Assembly (NCBI RefSeq): GCF_041916975.1
Contig: NZ_JAYRYK010000001.1
Location: 2,542,001-2,606,000 of the forward strand
From: Sphingosinicella sp041916975
GTDB taxonomy: Bacteria > Pseudomonadota > Alphaproteobacteria > Sphingomonadales > Sphingomonadaceae
Length of the DNA: 64,000 nt
Reading direction: 5' to 3'
Shown: in pieces, positions 52,020 through 61,226 of the stretch
Layout of the letters: each line of letters begins with the position of its first letter
Numbering within the stretch: position 1 is the stretch's first letter
Made by a program: the position numbers and the translations under genes
The notes under the pieces: model-generated
What the model was told of the DNA's origin: nothing
Databases searched by the model: none
Seen by the model: the letters and a program-made list of their open reading frames with translations, nothing else

Positions 52020-52940
52020 TTATTGCGGCGCGATCTCCATATCGATGCCGAGGTGCTCGCCGACGATCTGCAAAGTATTGCCTATGCCATCCGGGTGCAT
52101 CGCACCCTCGAACGACTGTACCTCCTGCCAGCGTGCAGCCAGCGCCTCGACATCGAAGCGGGTGTCGGCATCGAACAGGGCGCCGCGCGATTGTTCCCAG
52201 CGCAGACGCGTTACCCAGCCGCCGCCCACCTCGAAGATCTGACCGGATTCGGCGCAGTTCTCACTGCAGAGGTAGACAGCGAGCGGCGTCACGAGGTCAG
52301 GGTTGAGGCCTGCGAGCATGGCCGGCGGCATCACCGTCTCGGTGAGGCGCGAGGCAGCGATCGGGGCGATCGTGTTGACCTGAATCCCACGCGGGCCGCC
52401 TTCGATCGCGAGCGTCTGGGCAAGGCCGTGAAGCCCGAGCTTGGCCGCAGAATAATTGGCTTGCCCGAAATTCCCGTAGATGCCTGCGCCGGACGACGTC
52501 ATCAGCACACGGCCATACCCTTGTGCCCGCATATACGGCCATGCAGCATGCGTAACCGAATAGCTGCCTGTAAGATGGACGCGCAGGATAAGGCTCCAGT
52601 CTTCGTCAGTCATCTTCTGGAAGCTTGAGTCGCGGAGAATACCTGCGTTATTCACCACCACATCGACGCGCCCGAAGTTGTCGAGCGCGCATTGCACAAT
52701 CTTGTCGCCCTGTTCGACTGAATCAGCATTGGCGACGGCAGTGCCGCCCGCACCTCTGATTTCTTCAACGACGCGGTCGGAAACAGACTTGCTTTCGCCT
52801 TCACCACGTCCCGATCCGCCGAGATCGTTGACGACGACCTTCGCGCCCCGACGCGCGAATTCGAGCGCGTGGCTGCGGCCAAGGCCGTTGCCCGCACCGG
52901 TGACGATGACGACGCGATTCTCAAAACTGTAGCTGCTCAT
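52020..52940 (-). CDS. MFE2-type (R)-3-hydroxyacyl-CoA dehydrogenase (SDR)
   Basis: A 306-residue short-chain dehydrogenase. NAD motif TGAGNGLG at 14-21, NNAG at 97-100, and the Ser150-Tyr163-Lys167 catalytic set (YSAAK). The VVVNDLGGSGRGEG stretch is characteristic of the dehydrogenase part of peroxisomal multifunctional enzyme type 2, so (R)-3-hydroxyacyl-CoA to 3-ketoacyl-CoA is expected. The ATG at 52940 follows GAAGGAA. A C-terminal extension (from about 250) may contact CoA. Confidence 0.85.
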   Translation of the reverse strand: MSSYSFENRVVIVTGAGNGLGRSHALEFARRGAKVVVNDLGGSGRGEGESKSVSDRVVEEIRGAGGTAVANADSVEQGDKIVQCALDNFGRVDVVVNNAGILRDSSFQKMTDEDWSLILRVHLTGSYSVTHAAWPYMRAQGYGRVLMTSSGAGIYGNFGQANYSAAKLGLHGLAQTLAIEGGPRGIQVNTIAPIAASRLTETVMPPAMLAGLNPDLVTPLAVYLCSENCAESGQIFEVGGGWVTRLRWEQSRGALFDADTRFDVEALAARWQEVQSFEGAMHPDGIGNTLQIVGEHLGIDMEIAPQ

Positions 52941-52950
52941 CCGTGTTCCT

Positions 52951-53364
52951 TCAGGAAATGGCAATGACGGCGTCGCCGGCGAGTTTCACGTCTCCGGCCT
53001 GATTGGCCGCAATGATGGCGAGACGCGCGCGCGCCTCGCCGTCCGTCGTGAAGCGCTCGGTCACTGTCGCGGAGCAGGTGATCTCATCGCCGAGGTGAGT
53101 GATCGCAGAGAAGCGGACGCCGAAACTGCGGAGTGCAGATTGCGGCGCCCAGTTGGTCAGCATCTGCCCAAGATAGGCCATCGACAGCATGCCGTGCGCG
53201 AATACGTCGTCCATGCCCGCGCGGCGTGCGAAATCGATGTCGACATGAATCGGGTTGTGATCGTTCGAGGCGCCACAAAACAGCGCAAGCGTCGTACGCG
53301 TGATGGCAGGTTTGGTAAGCGGCGGGAGTGTGTCTCCCACGGCGAGCGCGGTGGTTGCAGTCAT
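52951..53364 (-). CDS. MaoC-type enoyl-CoA hydratase subunit
   Basis: A 137-residue single hot-dog protein with the hydratase-2 motif CGASNDHNPIHVD (Asp/His pair near residues 35-40) and FAHGMLSMAYLGQ. Its neighbour encodes the matching N-terminal-type hot-dog, so the two likely form a heteromeric (R)-specific hydratase like ChsH1/ChsH2. The gene lies four bases from its partner and ten bases from the SDR. Confidence 0.85.
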   Translation of the reverse strand: MTATTALAVGDTLPPLTKPAITRTTLALFCGASNDHNPIHVDIDFARRAGMDDVFAHGMLSMAYLGQMLTNWAPQSALRSFGVRFSAITHLGDEITCSATVTERFTTDGEARARLAIIAANQAGDVKLAGDAVIAIS

Positions 53365-53368
53365 CCTG

Positions 53369-53812
53369 CTATCCTTGCCTGTATGCTAGCGTATTGCGCG
53401 TTTTCATGGCAATCTCGCCGCGCTGGTTCGTCGCGATGCCTTCGAAAACGTAGAATGCCAGGGCACCGCCGCGTTTTTCGAAAATGTCGACAAGCGTTTC
53501 CGTGATCGTGATCGTATCGCCCGCGCAGATCGGTACGCCGTATTCGAATGCCTGCTCGGCGTGGAGGATACGGCCGAGATCAAGGCCGAGCGACGTGTAG
53601 GTCGCGAATGGATCGGGCCGCGCGAGATTGAGTGAGAAGGCGAACGTCGGCGGAGCGGGGAGGGCGTTGTAGCCTGCCGCCTTCGCTGAGGCTTCGTCCG
53701 TATACACGGGGTTTGTCTCGCCCGTTGCTTTTGCAAAGAACTTCAGCTGACCGGCCTCGACGGGCACCGTCACGGGTGCAGATTTCGTTCCGATATAACT
53801 AGGATCGGCCAT
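53369..53812 (-). CDS. MaoC N-terminal-domain (FAS1-like dehydratase) subunit
   Basis: A 147-residue hot-dog protein of the MaoC_dehydrat_N family (VEAGQLKFFAKATGETNPVYTDEASAKAAGYNALPAPPTFAFSL). It lacks the active DHNPIH site and would provide the substrate-binding half for the adjacent MaoC subunit. ATG 53812 is preferred over the ATGA-overlap ATG 53818 because AGGA is five bases upstream. Confidence 0.8.
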   Translation of the reverse strand: MADPSYIGTKSAPVTVPVEAGQLKFFAKATGETNPVYTDEASAKAAGYNALPAPPTFAFSLNLARPDPFATYTSLGLDLGRILHAEQAFEYGVPICAGDTITITETLVDIFEKRGGALAFYVFEGIATNQRGEIAMKTRNTLAYRQG

Positions 53813-53814
53813 CG

Positions 53815-55011
53815 TCATCCTCGCTGGTACAGGCTCACGACACAGGCGCCGCCGAGCCCTAAATTGTGCTGGAGCGCTGTCCGCGCGCCTTCGACCTGAC
53901 GAGCGTCGGCGGTCCCACGCAGCTGATGCGTGAGTTCGTAACACTGGGCGAGGCCCGTTGCGCCGAGCGGATGCCCCTTGGATAACAGCCCGCCGGAGGG
54001 GTTCGTCACATAGCGGCCGCCATAGCTGTTATCGCCGTCGGCGATAAACTGTGCTGCGCCGCCCTCAGGGCAAAGGCCGAGCGCCTCGTATGTGATGAGC
54101 TCGTTGTGCGCGAAGCAATCGTGCAGTTCGATGACGTCGATGTCCTCAGGGCCGAGATCGGCGGCCGTGTAAACGGCCTTGGCCGCGGCTGCGGCCATAT
54201 CGTAGCCGACGAGCTGCATCATGTCGCCCGCGGCGAAGGTGGAAGCCGTGTCGGTGGTCATCGCCTGCGCCAGAATCCGGATGTCTTTGCGCAGGCCGTG
54301 CCGGTTCGCGAAATCGTTCGAAACGAGGATGGCGGCGGCGCTGCCACATGTCGGCGGGCAGGCCATCAGACGGGTCATCACGCCCGGCCAGACGGCCGGG
54401 GACTGTAGCACGTCATCGGGCGTGATCTCGGTGCGGAACAGTGCCAGCGGGTTGTTTCTGGCGTGGCGGCTCGCTTTCGCGCGGATCTTCGCGAAGTCGG
54501 CAAGCGTGGTGCCGTACTTGTCCATGTGGCTTTTGCCGGCGCCGCCGAAATATTTGAGCGCCAGCGGGATCTCGGCATGACCGACGAGTTCGTCGCAGAC
54601 ATCGTCGAATGTCTCGAACGGGCTCGTACGATCCTTGAAGACGGTGCCGAGCGCCCCCGGCGTCATTTGCTCGAAGCCAACCGCCAGAACACAGTCAGCC
54701 GCGCCGGTCTCGATTGCCTGCCGCGCAAGGAATAGGGCGGATGAGCCCGTCGAGCAGTTGTTGTTGACGTTGAAGACGGGAATGCCCGTCATGCCGACGC
54801 GGTAGAGTGCGCGCTGTCCGCACGTCGAATCGCCGTAGACGTAGCCGGCGAACGCCTGTTGGATGGCATCATAGTCGAGCTCGGCGTCCTGCAGCGCCAG
54901 TCCCACCGCGGCGGCGGCCATTACATCGTAGCTCTCCGATGCGCCCGGCTTGGCGAAGGGGATCATGCCGACCCCTGCCACAATCGGCTTTTGCTCAAAT
55001 GTCGAGGCCAT
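53815..55011 (-). CDS. SCP2/lipid-transfer-type thiolase
   Basis: A 398-residue thiolase-fold protein. The nucleophile is Cys86 in NVNNNCSTGSSAL; the other active-site parts are VIELHDCFAHNEL, SKGHPLGATG and GLGGACV. The branch is that of Ltp/SCP2 thiolases, many of which handle branched or bulky acyl chains (aldol-type or thiolytic cleavage). The ATG at 55011 follows AAAGGATAGG. It opens the five-gene beta-oxidation run. Confidence 0.85.
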   Translation of the reverse strand: MASTFEQKPIVAGVGMIPFAKPGASESYDVMAAAAVGLALQDAELDYDAIQQAFAGYVYGDSTCGQRALYRVGMTGIPVFNVNNNCSTGSSALFLARQAIETGAADCVLAVGFEQMTPGALGTVFKDRTSPFETFDDVCDELVGHAEIPLALKYFGGAGKSHMDKYGTTLADFAKIRAKASRHARNNPLALFRTEITPDDVLQSPAVWPGVMTRLMACPPTCGSAAAILVSNDFANRHGLRKDIRILAQAMTTDTASTFAAGDMMQLVGYDMAAAAAKAVYTAADLGPEDIDVIELHDCFAHNELITYEALGLCPEGGAAQFIADGDNSYGGRYVTNPSGGLLSKGHPLGATGLAQCYELTHQLRGTADARQVEGARTALQHNLGLGGACVVSLYQRG

Positions 55012-55127
55012 ACCTATCCTTTCGCTGCGGCGCGCACATCCAGAAGGATAATCGGCACGCTGCGTCCAATGCCGACTGTTCCTGAGATATTCGCGTGAGG
55101 AATGGATCGTGGTGGAGCGGGCGAAGG

Positions 55128-56012
55128 CTACGCCTTCAAGGCTGCGACAAACTGGCGGGCGATACGGCTCGGTTCCCAGCGTGTACGCCAAGCGCAGCCC
55201 ATCTCGAGATGGTCGAAGATATCGAGGTCTAGCAGCCGAAAGCGTTTCCGGAACGTTCTGGAAACGGCGTAGCGGCGCGATATGACGCTGACAGCATCCG
55301 TCGATTGCACGATTTCAGCAATGATGGGGTAATAGCCGACAATGTGGAGCTGCCGCAAAGGATCGGCCGCGGGGTCTTCCTTCAGCAGCGCGACGACCTT
55401 GTCCGTATAGGCGTTGGCAAGATCGGTGGCGATAAAAGGGTAGGCGCGTATGTCTTCGCGCGTAACCTCTGCCTTCCCGTCAAGCGGATGGCCCTTTCGC
55501 ACGTAGAGGCCGGCTTCTATCGCTGCGACCTGCTCGTAGCGGAACTCCGCTTCGCCGCCGATGGCTTCGAGGGGGCCGACCAGAATATCGAGATCGCCGC
55601 GATTGAGCAGTTCGATGCCGCGCTCCGGCGAAACCGCGTGAAGTTGGATGCGGACTGCGGGATATTGCGCAATGACCGTGCAAATCGCGTGATTGAGCAG
55701 CCCCTGGAGCAAGGCGGGGCAAACGCCAATCCGAAACAGCGCGGTCGCTGCCGCCCTGTCTTCGCGACTGTCCTCAATCAGTCGCTCATAGTCCGATAGG
55801 ATGTGCGCGGCCCGGTTCAGGAAGGCACGGCCCTTCTCCGTCGGCGTGACGCCGCGCGCCTTTCTCTCGAAGAGGGCGTAGCCGAGCTCCTGCTCCATCG
55901 CGGCGAGGCTTTTGGTCACGCTCGACTGGGTGGTGTGCAGGCTCCCGGCAGCCGCAGAGATCGAGCCGGAGCGGTCGACCTGTACCACATGTTTTAGACG
56001 CGTGAACCGCAC
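55128..56012 (-). CDS. LysR-family transcriptional regulator
   Basis: A 294-residue LysR regulator: N-terminal winged HTH (GSISAAAGSLHTTQSSVTKSLAAMEQELGYALFERKARGVTPTEKG) and a periplasmic-binding-like effector domain. GTG start. It lies in line between the BKACE operon and the beta-oxidation genes, on the same strand, and probably regulates one or both; the 116-base gap after it can hold a promoter. Confidence 0.85.
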   Translation of the reverse strand: MRFTRLKHVVQVDRSGSISAAAGSLHTTQSSVTKSLAAMEQELGYALFERKARGVTPTEKGRAFLNRAAHILSDYERLIEDSREDRAAATALFRIGVCPALLQGLLNHAICTVIAQYPAVRIQLHAVSPERGIELLNRGDLDILVGPLEAIGGEAEFRYEQVAAIEAGLYVRKGHPLDGKAEVTREDIRAYPFIATDLANAYTDKVVALLKEDPAADPLRQLHIVGYYPIIAEIVQSTDAVSVISRRYAVSRTFRKRFRLLDLDIFDHLEMGCAWRTRWEPSRIARQFVAALKA

Positions 56013-56046
56013 CGATGGTGTCCCGATCCCGTTTGCGCTTATTCTG

Positions 56047-56907
56047 CTATCCGGCCTTCAGCCATTGGTACAGTCCGCTGTGATCGAGTCTGTCCCGGCC
56101 GCTGGTGCACATCTCCGCGAAAAGCAATCTCACAAGTGCGAGAGTAGGCAGTTCAAGTCCAGCATCCTCGGCAAGCTGCTGTGCTGTTGCAAGATCCTTG
56201 AGCTGTGTGGATGCGTGAGCGCCGGGCTGAAAATCACCCGATGCCATGCGAGGGCCATGAATGCGCAGCACGCTCGAATCCGCGAAGCCGCCCTGAAGTG
56301 CGGAAATGACGGCGGTAACGTTGGCGCCGCCTGCTTCGGCAAGCAGTAGTGCTTCCGCCACAGCGGCGATACTGATGCCGACGATCGTCTGGTTCGCAAG
56401 CTTGACGACCTGACCTGATCCTACCGGCCCGACATGCGTGATGTGGCCCATTGGGGCGAGAACGGGCTCCACCCGGGCGATGTTTGCTGCATCACCCCCT
56501 GCCATAATGGTAAGCGTACCTTCACGGGCTCCAATCTCGCCGCCCGAGACCGGAGCGTCGATGTAAGCGATACCCTGAAGACCTAGCCGCTCCGCTTGCC
56601 GCCGCGCCGTTGCAGGGGGAATCGAGCTCATTACCACAACGCACGCGCTGTGCGGGATAGCTACGGCTACGTTGAGGTCGCCGAACAGAATATCGTCGGA
56701 GGCCTCTCCAGTGCTTACCATCAAGATGACAATGTCAGCGTCAGTGACAGCTTGGGCGGCGGAGGCAGCCATGCGAGCGCCTGCCGATACAGCTGTTGCG
56801 AAGTCTCCTGGAGTGCGATTCCACACCCGAACGTCATGACCCGCCGCTGCGATACGTGCCGCCATAGGCTGGCCCATGATTCCCATGCCGAGAAAACCGA
56901 CGATCAC
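56047..56907 (-). CDS. 3-hydroxyisobutyrate-dehydrogenase-family beta-hydroxyacid dehydrogenase
   Basis: A 286-residue NAD(P)-dependent enzyme: dinucleotide motif GFLGMGIMGQPMAARI at the start, substrate motif DAPVSGGEIGAREGTL near 118, catalytic lysine region GSGQVVKLANQ near 162-172. It oxidises or reduces a beta-hydroxyacid such as 3-hydroxyisobutyrate or tartronate semialdehyde. GTG start. It lies 14 bases after the BKACE gene; a role in handling the hydroxy/keto acid formed in this pathway is inferred. Confidence 0.85.
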   Translation of the reverse strand: MIVGFLGMGIMGQPMAARIAAAGHDVRVWNRTPGDFATAVSAGARMAASAAQAVTDADIVILMVSTGEASDDILFGDLNVAVAIPHSACVVVMSSIPPATARRQAERLGLQGIAYIDAPVSGGEIGAREGTLTIMAGGDAANIARVEPVLAPMGHITHVGPVGSGQVVKLANQTIVGISIAAVAEALLLAEAGGANVTAVISALQGGFADSSVLRIHGPRMASGDFQPGAHASTQLKDLATAQQLAEDAGLELPTLALVRLLFAEMCTSGRDRLDHSGLYQWLKAG

Positions 56908-56921
56908 GGGGCGAGTCCTTC

Positions 56922-57854
56922 CTAGAAGCCGACTTCGTGCGCACCTTTCAGGCAGAGCATCTGGCGGACGTCGGCCGGTGTCGCAATGTCGAACGAAAGC
57001 GCTTCCAGAATCGTACGTACCTTTTCAACTTGCTGAGCATTGCTGATCGCGAATTCGCCCTTGCCGATATAAAGACTGTCCTCGAGCCCGACGCGAACGG
57101 ATCCGCCCATGATCGCGCCGAGCGTTACGAAGCGCATCTGGTGGCGCCCTGCTGCGAACACAGAGAGATAGTAATCATCTCCGAAAAGCCGGTCCGCAGC
57201 GTCGACCATATAGGTTAGGTTTTGCGGGTCTGGCCCTATGCCCCCCATCAACCCGAAAATGCACTGGATGAAGAACGGCGGTTTTGCGAGGCCGCGTTCG
57301 GCGAAATAGGCAAGCGCATAAAGATGCCCGATATCGTAACATTCATATTCGAAGCGTGTGCCGTGCTCAACACCGATCTCGGTAAGAACGCGTTCTATCG
57401 TTTCATAACTGTTTGCGGCAATGCCGCCCTTGAACCCTTCAAGGTATCGCTTTTCCCAGTCGTGCTTCCACCGCGCTGCAGGATTGATGGGCATAACGCC
57501 GGCGTTGAACGAACCCATGTTGAGCGAGGCAAGCTCTGGCCGCGCACGTATTGCCGCGCGGAGACGTTCATCGACGGAAATTCCGGGGCCATGTCCGGTG
57601 GTAATGTTGAGTACGGCATCGGTCTGCTGCTTGATGCGAGGCAGGAATTCCATGAACAGGTCGGGATCGGCACTGGGGCTGCCATCCACGGGGTTACGGG
57701 CGTGCAGGTGGACAATGGCCGCACCAGCCGCAGCTGCATCGACGGCGGCAGTCGTGATCTCAGCCGGCGTGATGGGCAGGTGATCCGACATTGTCGGTGT
57801 ATGGATCGAACCCGTGACGGCGCAGGTGATGATGACTTTTCGTGCTTTTTTCAT
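56922..57854 (-). CDS. Beta-keto acid cleavage enzyme (BKACE, DUF849)
   Basis: A 310-residue TIM-barrel zinc enzyme. Zinc ligands appear in VHLHARNP (His49, His51) and the conserved SVRVGLEDSLYIGKGE contains the family glutamate; GHGPG is the phosphate-binding-like turn. BKACE enzymes condense a beta-keto acid with acetyl-CoA to give acetoacetate and the shorter acyl-CoA. The ATG overlaps the dehydrogenase gene by four bases. Paired with a 3-hydroxy-dehydrogenase and an aminotransferase of the beta-amino-acid type, it probably cleaves the keto acid they make. Confidence 0.85.
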   Translation of the reverse strand: MKKARKVIITCAVTGSIHTPTMSDHLPITPAEITTAAVDAAAAGAAIVHLHARNPVDGSPSADPDLFMEFLPRIKQQTDAVLNITTGHGPGISVDERLRAAIRARPELASLNMGSFNAGVMPINPAARWKHDWEKRYLEGFKGGIAANSYETIERVLTEIGVEHGTRFEYECYDIGHLYALAYFAERGLAKPPFFIQCIFGLMGGIGPDPQNLTYMVDAADRLFGDDYYLSVFAAGRHQMRFVTLGAIMGGSVRVGLEDSLYIGKGEFAISNAQQVEKVRTILEALSFDIATPADVRQMLCLKGAHEVGF

Positions 57855-58810
57855 ATGCGCTCCCTGCCTCCTGCGTTCGTATCGCAGCCGTCAAATATCT
57901 CGCGAAGTTGCAGCAGTCGGCGATCCCGCCAGTTCATGCGTTTCCAGAGATCCTCAAGCGGCAATGCGGCACGCCTCGCTGCGATAACGGCGTTGATGGC
58001 CGACGACGTCCAGGGGGCACCGCATCCGAGTAAGGTGCCGATGGCCTGATAGTCTGTTCCGAACTTTGCGATGTAGTCCGCGATGCCGTTGTCGGCGTTG
58101 AGGTCCATCGTCTCAAACGGGCCCATCAGTGCCCAGCGCAGACCGAGGCCGAGCCGCAGGCAATCGTCAATGTCGGACGGGCTTGCGACATCTTCGTCGA
58201 CCAGATGCATCATTTCATTGACGACGGCTGCCTGCAGGCGGTTTCCGATAAAGCCGGGGACGGGCTTGCGAACGATCACGGGGTGCTGACCGTGTCTGCT
58301 CAGGATTTCTCGCGCGCGCGCAAGCACGGCATCGGCGGTCGCGGGGGAGGGCACGAGCTCGACGAGGGGAATGAGATGCGGCGGGTTGAATGGGTGTGCG
58401 ATCAGCATACGCCGTTCGCCGCGAAGCCCGCCAAGGAATTCTGACGGTGGAATTGATGAACAAGAACTTGCGAGGATACAGTCGTCCAGCGCGAGCGCGT
58501 CCATTGCCTGGAAGACAGCGTGCTTAGCATGCACGGATTCGGTCGTGCTTTCTTGCACGTAGTTCGCGCCTTCGAGCGCAGAGTCGAGCGTTTCTGCTGG
58601 TACGAGACGCGAGATCATCTGCTGCGCGCTATCGTTGGAGACACCTTGTTCGGTGAGAAGACTCGCGATGCGCGACACGGTGCCTGCCGCGACGCCCGGT
58701 ATTTCATCAAACAGACGAACATTCGCGCCTGCACGCGCAAAAACGATCGCCCAGCTGCGACCGATCACGCCGCAACCGACGATAGCGATGTTGAGGGGTC
58801 TTCCGTTCAT
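57851..58810 (-). CDS. 3-hydroxyacyl-CoA / L-carnitine dehydrogenase-type enzyme
   Basis: A 319-residue 3HCDH-fold dehydrogenase with GCGVIG at 12-17, SSCSSIPPSEF and AHPFNPP (catalytic histidine) near 138, and GFIGNRLQAA. It belongs to the lambda-crystallin/carnitine-dehydrogenase group that acts on free 3-hydroxy acids. L-carnitine dehydrogenase is known to work with a BKACE; the tight overlap with BKACE and DgcN copy 2 fits this. It resembles the N-terminal half of the fusion gene at 1462. Confidence 0.85.
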   Translation of the reverse strand: MNGRPLNIAIVGCGVIGRSWAIVFARAGANVRLFDEIPGVAAGTVSRIASLLTEQGVSNDSAQQMISRLVPAETLDSALEGANYVQESTTESVHAKHAVFQAMDALALDDCILASSCSSIPPSEFLGGLRGERRMLIAHPFNPPHLIPLVELVPSPATADAVLARAREILSRHGQHPVIVRKPVPGFIGNRLQAAVVNEMMHLVDEDVASPSDIDDCLRLGLGLRWALMGPFETMDLNADNGIADYIAKFGTDYQAIGTLLGCGAPWTSSAINAVIAARRAALPLEDLWKRMNWRDRRLLQLREIFDGCDTNAGGRERI

Positions 58811-59817
58811 TGCACGGCTTCCAGGCTGCGGAGCAAAGGTGCGAGGTCATGCTTCATGGGGTCGAACGCGGGCAGTAAGGTTTCAGCTTCGGCGGCTTCG
58901 ATTGCGCGGCGGGATTCCTGAGCATCGAGAGCTTTGGTGTTGAGGCTGATCGCGGCGATGCGGGCGGCAGGATTTGTCCTGCGTGCAAGCTGTGTGTAAA
59001 GCGCGATTGCTTCGGTAAGGGTCGGCAGTGCAAAGGCTTCAAAGCCCGGAATGTACTTACGATGCGGATCGTGACAGAGCACCATAGCGTCAGGTTGGGA
59101 ACCGTGCAGCAAGCCGAGCGTGACGCCGGCGTAGGCGGGATGGAACAGAGACCCCTGGCCTTCGATCACATCCCAGTGATTGGCGGGGGCATCAGGTGAG
59201 AGCGCTTCGGCAACACCGGAAATGAAGTCGGCGACTACAGAGTCTACGGCGATGCCGCTTCCCGAAATCATGATGCCGGTCTGTCCGGTTGCGCGGAAAT
59301 CCGCAGGCCAACCTTCGGCACGCATCGCCCGTGTGATTGCTAGCGCTGTGTATTTCTTGCCAAGCGCGCAGTCGGTTCCAACCGTAAGCAATCGGCGACC
59401 GGTCCGCCGGCTTCCGGTGCCGACGCGTCGTTCATAAGGTGCGTGTCGCACATCGTAGAGGCCGCGCCCGTGCGATGCTGCCACATCAGCGATGTCCGCG
59501 ATTTGCGTGAGCGGTGTGTGGAGACCGCTCACGATGTCGAGGCCCACGTGCAGTGCTTCGATAATCGTCGGGATCCAGTGATCAGGCAAGGCGCCCCCTG
59601 GTGGAGCTGCGCCGATCAGCAGTGATTTTGCGCCAAGCTTCATGGCTTCGGCGGGCGACAGCTCAGGTAGCCCGATATCTACACGGCAGCCGGGCAGCGT
59701 CCATTGGCCGAGGCAGCTTTCCGGGCTCCAGTCGCGAACGCCGAAAGCAGTTTTCGCATCTGTCTCACGCTGAAGATCGCCGAGGAATAACAGATAGGGG
59801 CGTGGCAGTGCGATCAA
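58807..59817 (-). CDS. DgcN-like DUF1611 protein (copy 2)
   Basis: A 336-residue paralogue of the DgcN protein at 27,062 with the same marks: PYLLFLGDLQRETDAKTAFGVRDW, SGLHTPL, GTDCALGKKYTAL and GQGSLFHPAYAGVTLGLLHG. The TTG start (59817) overlaps the upstream stop as TTGA. No DgcA partner is adjacent here; instead it sits between an aminotransferase and a hydroxyacid dehydrogenase, so it may N-acetylate D-glutamate freed from the same substrate, or another amino acid. Confidence 0.8.
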   Translation of the reverse strand: MIALPRPYLLFLGDLQRETDAKTAFGVRDWSPESCLGQWTLPGCRVDIGLPELSPAEAMKLGAKSLLIGAAPPGGALPDHWIPTIIEALHVGLDIVSGLHTPLTQIADIADVAASHGRGLYDVRHAPYERRVGTGSRRTGRRLLTVGTDCALGKKYTALAITRAMRAEGWPADFRATGQTGIMISGSGIAVDSVVADFISGVAEALSPDAPANHWDVIEGQGSLFHPAYAGVTLGLLHGSQPDAMVLCHDPHRKYIPGFEAFALPTLTEAIALYTQLARRTNPAARIAAISLNTKALDAQESRRAIEAAEAETLLPAFDPMKHDLAPLLRSLEAVQ

Positions 59818-61151
59818 GATGTCCGCTCCCTTGCCGTACGGACGGCCATCTCGAAGCGGTCGAGCGTATCGTCGATAATGGCTTCATCCATTGGGGTAGA
59901 CAGGATGAACAACATCGTTTGTGTACAGAGCACGCCGTTCTCGAGCAGCGCTCGGTGTATGCGGTCGGCGAGATGCATATCGGCGCCGTCGGTGACGATA
60001 TCGCGGTAGGTGTCGGCGGTACTGGTGGAGAAACGCAAGCTGGTGAGCGAACCTTGCCCGCGAACCGTTCCCGGCACGTCAAGTCGGGAGAGCACCTCGC
60101 GCATTCCCTCGCGCAGGCGGATACCGAGCTTGTTGAGTTGCTCGAAGTTGGCCGGAGTCAACATGCGCATCGCAGCGAGGCCAGCCGACATGGTGACAGG
60201 ATTTGCATTGTAGGTGCCGCCGTGGACAAGGCGGGGCGTACCGCCGTCAGACGTGAACACTGCCATGACCTCTGCGCTGCCGCCGACCGCGCCGACCGGC
60301 AGGCCTCCGCCGATGATCTTCCCGAGCGCAGTAATGTCGGGCGTGATACCGAGGTCCCCCTGCGCACCGCCGTAGCCGAGACGGAAGGAATAGACTTCAT
60401 CGAAGATCAGCAGCGCACCGGATTGCTGTGTTTCTTCCCGAAGCATCGTCAGAAACTCTGGAGAAGGTGCCGCGTAGCAGAGTCGAGAAGGCAGTGGATC
60501 AATGAGAACACCCGCGAGGCTGTCTACATGTTCGCGGAGGCGTCGGCGCGCAGTTTCGACGTCGTTCTGCGGTATGACAATGACTTCCTCCAGCATAGAC
60601 ACAGGTGTGCCATGACAAAGCGGTACCGATGCGGGACGGTCGACTGGACCCCAGTTGCCGGGCTCGCTGGCGAGGCTGATTTCAGAAGGATCGTAGCTGC
60701 CGTGAAAAGCGCCCTCGATTTTCGCGATCTTCGTGCGGCCAGTAAAGGCGCGCGCCGCCTTGATCGCGAACATTACCGCTTCTGTTCCCGAGTTTGCGAA
60801 CCGGATCTGGTCGACAGAGCCGATCCGTGCGCACAGCAACTCGGCCAGTTCTATCTCCGCTTCAGTGGGAAGACCGACGGCAAACAGCTGTTCCACTTGA
60901 TGCTGCACTGCAGATACGACGGACGGCGGACAATGTCCGTGAATGAGTGAAGAATAGTTGTTCACGAAATCGATGCGCTCGACCCCGTCGACGTCGGTGA
61001 TGCGGCATCCGGAACCACGAACGGCATAGGGCGGGAAGGGCGGAAAGAAGATGGTAATCCGTGAGTTTCCACCCGGCATCACCTTTTGCGCGCGAGCGAA
61101 TAGCGCCGCTGAGCGGGATTCGGCCAGGTGTTCTGGCGGCGGCGCGGACAT
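59814..61151 (-). CDS. GSAM-fold aminotransferase, beta-amino-acid type
   Basis: A 445-residue class III PLP enzyme. The PLP lysine is Lys278 (DITALGKIIGGG), the partner Asp251 (LIFDEV), and the phosphate-binding NSGTE is at 120-124. The start VMPGGNSRITIFFPPFP, with Arg31 after PGGN, matches beta-amino-acid (beta-phenylalanine-type) aminotransferases better than glutamate-1-semialdehyde aminomutase, which usually reads PGGVNSP. A beta-amino acid would become a beta-keto acid, the substrate class of the downstream BKACE. First gene of the minus run; divergent from the cupin-XRE regulator. Confidence 0.75.
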   Translation of the reverse strand: MSAPPPEHLAESRSAALFARAQKVMPGGNSRITIFFPPFPPYAVRGSGCRITDVDGVERIDFVNNYSSLIHGHCPPSVVSAVQHQVEQLFAVGLPTEAEIELAELLCARIGSVDQIRFANSGTEAVMFAIKAARAFTGRTKIAKIEGAFHGSYDPSEISLASEPGNWGPVDRPASVPLCHGTPVSMLEEVIVIPQNDVETARRRLREHVDSLAGVLIDPLPSRLCYAAPSPEFLTMLREETQQSGALLIFDEVYSFRLGYGGAQGDLGITPDITALGKIIGGGLPVGAVGGSAEVMAVFTSDGGTPRLVHGGTYNANPVTMSAGLAAMRMLTPANFEQLNKLGIRLREGMREVLSRLDVPGTVRGQGSLTSLRFSTSTADTYRDIVTDGADMHLADRIHRALLENGVLCTQTMLFILSTPMDEAIIDDTLDRFEMAVRTARERTS

Positions 61152-61226
61152 AGGATTCCTTTCGAATGCCGGGGATGGACACTACCGGCTCGCGGTCAGA
61201 TGATATAGAATTTTCGATATCCATAC

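Noticed and set aside
59814..61151. Call as housekeeping glutamate-1-semialdehyde aminomutase (hemL)
   Set aside because: The PGGNSR start and Arg31 and the catabolic operon argue for a beta-amino-acid aminotransferase; kept as an alternative only.
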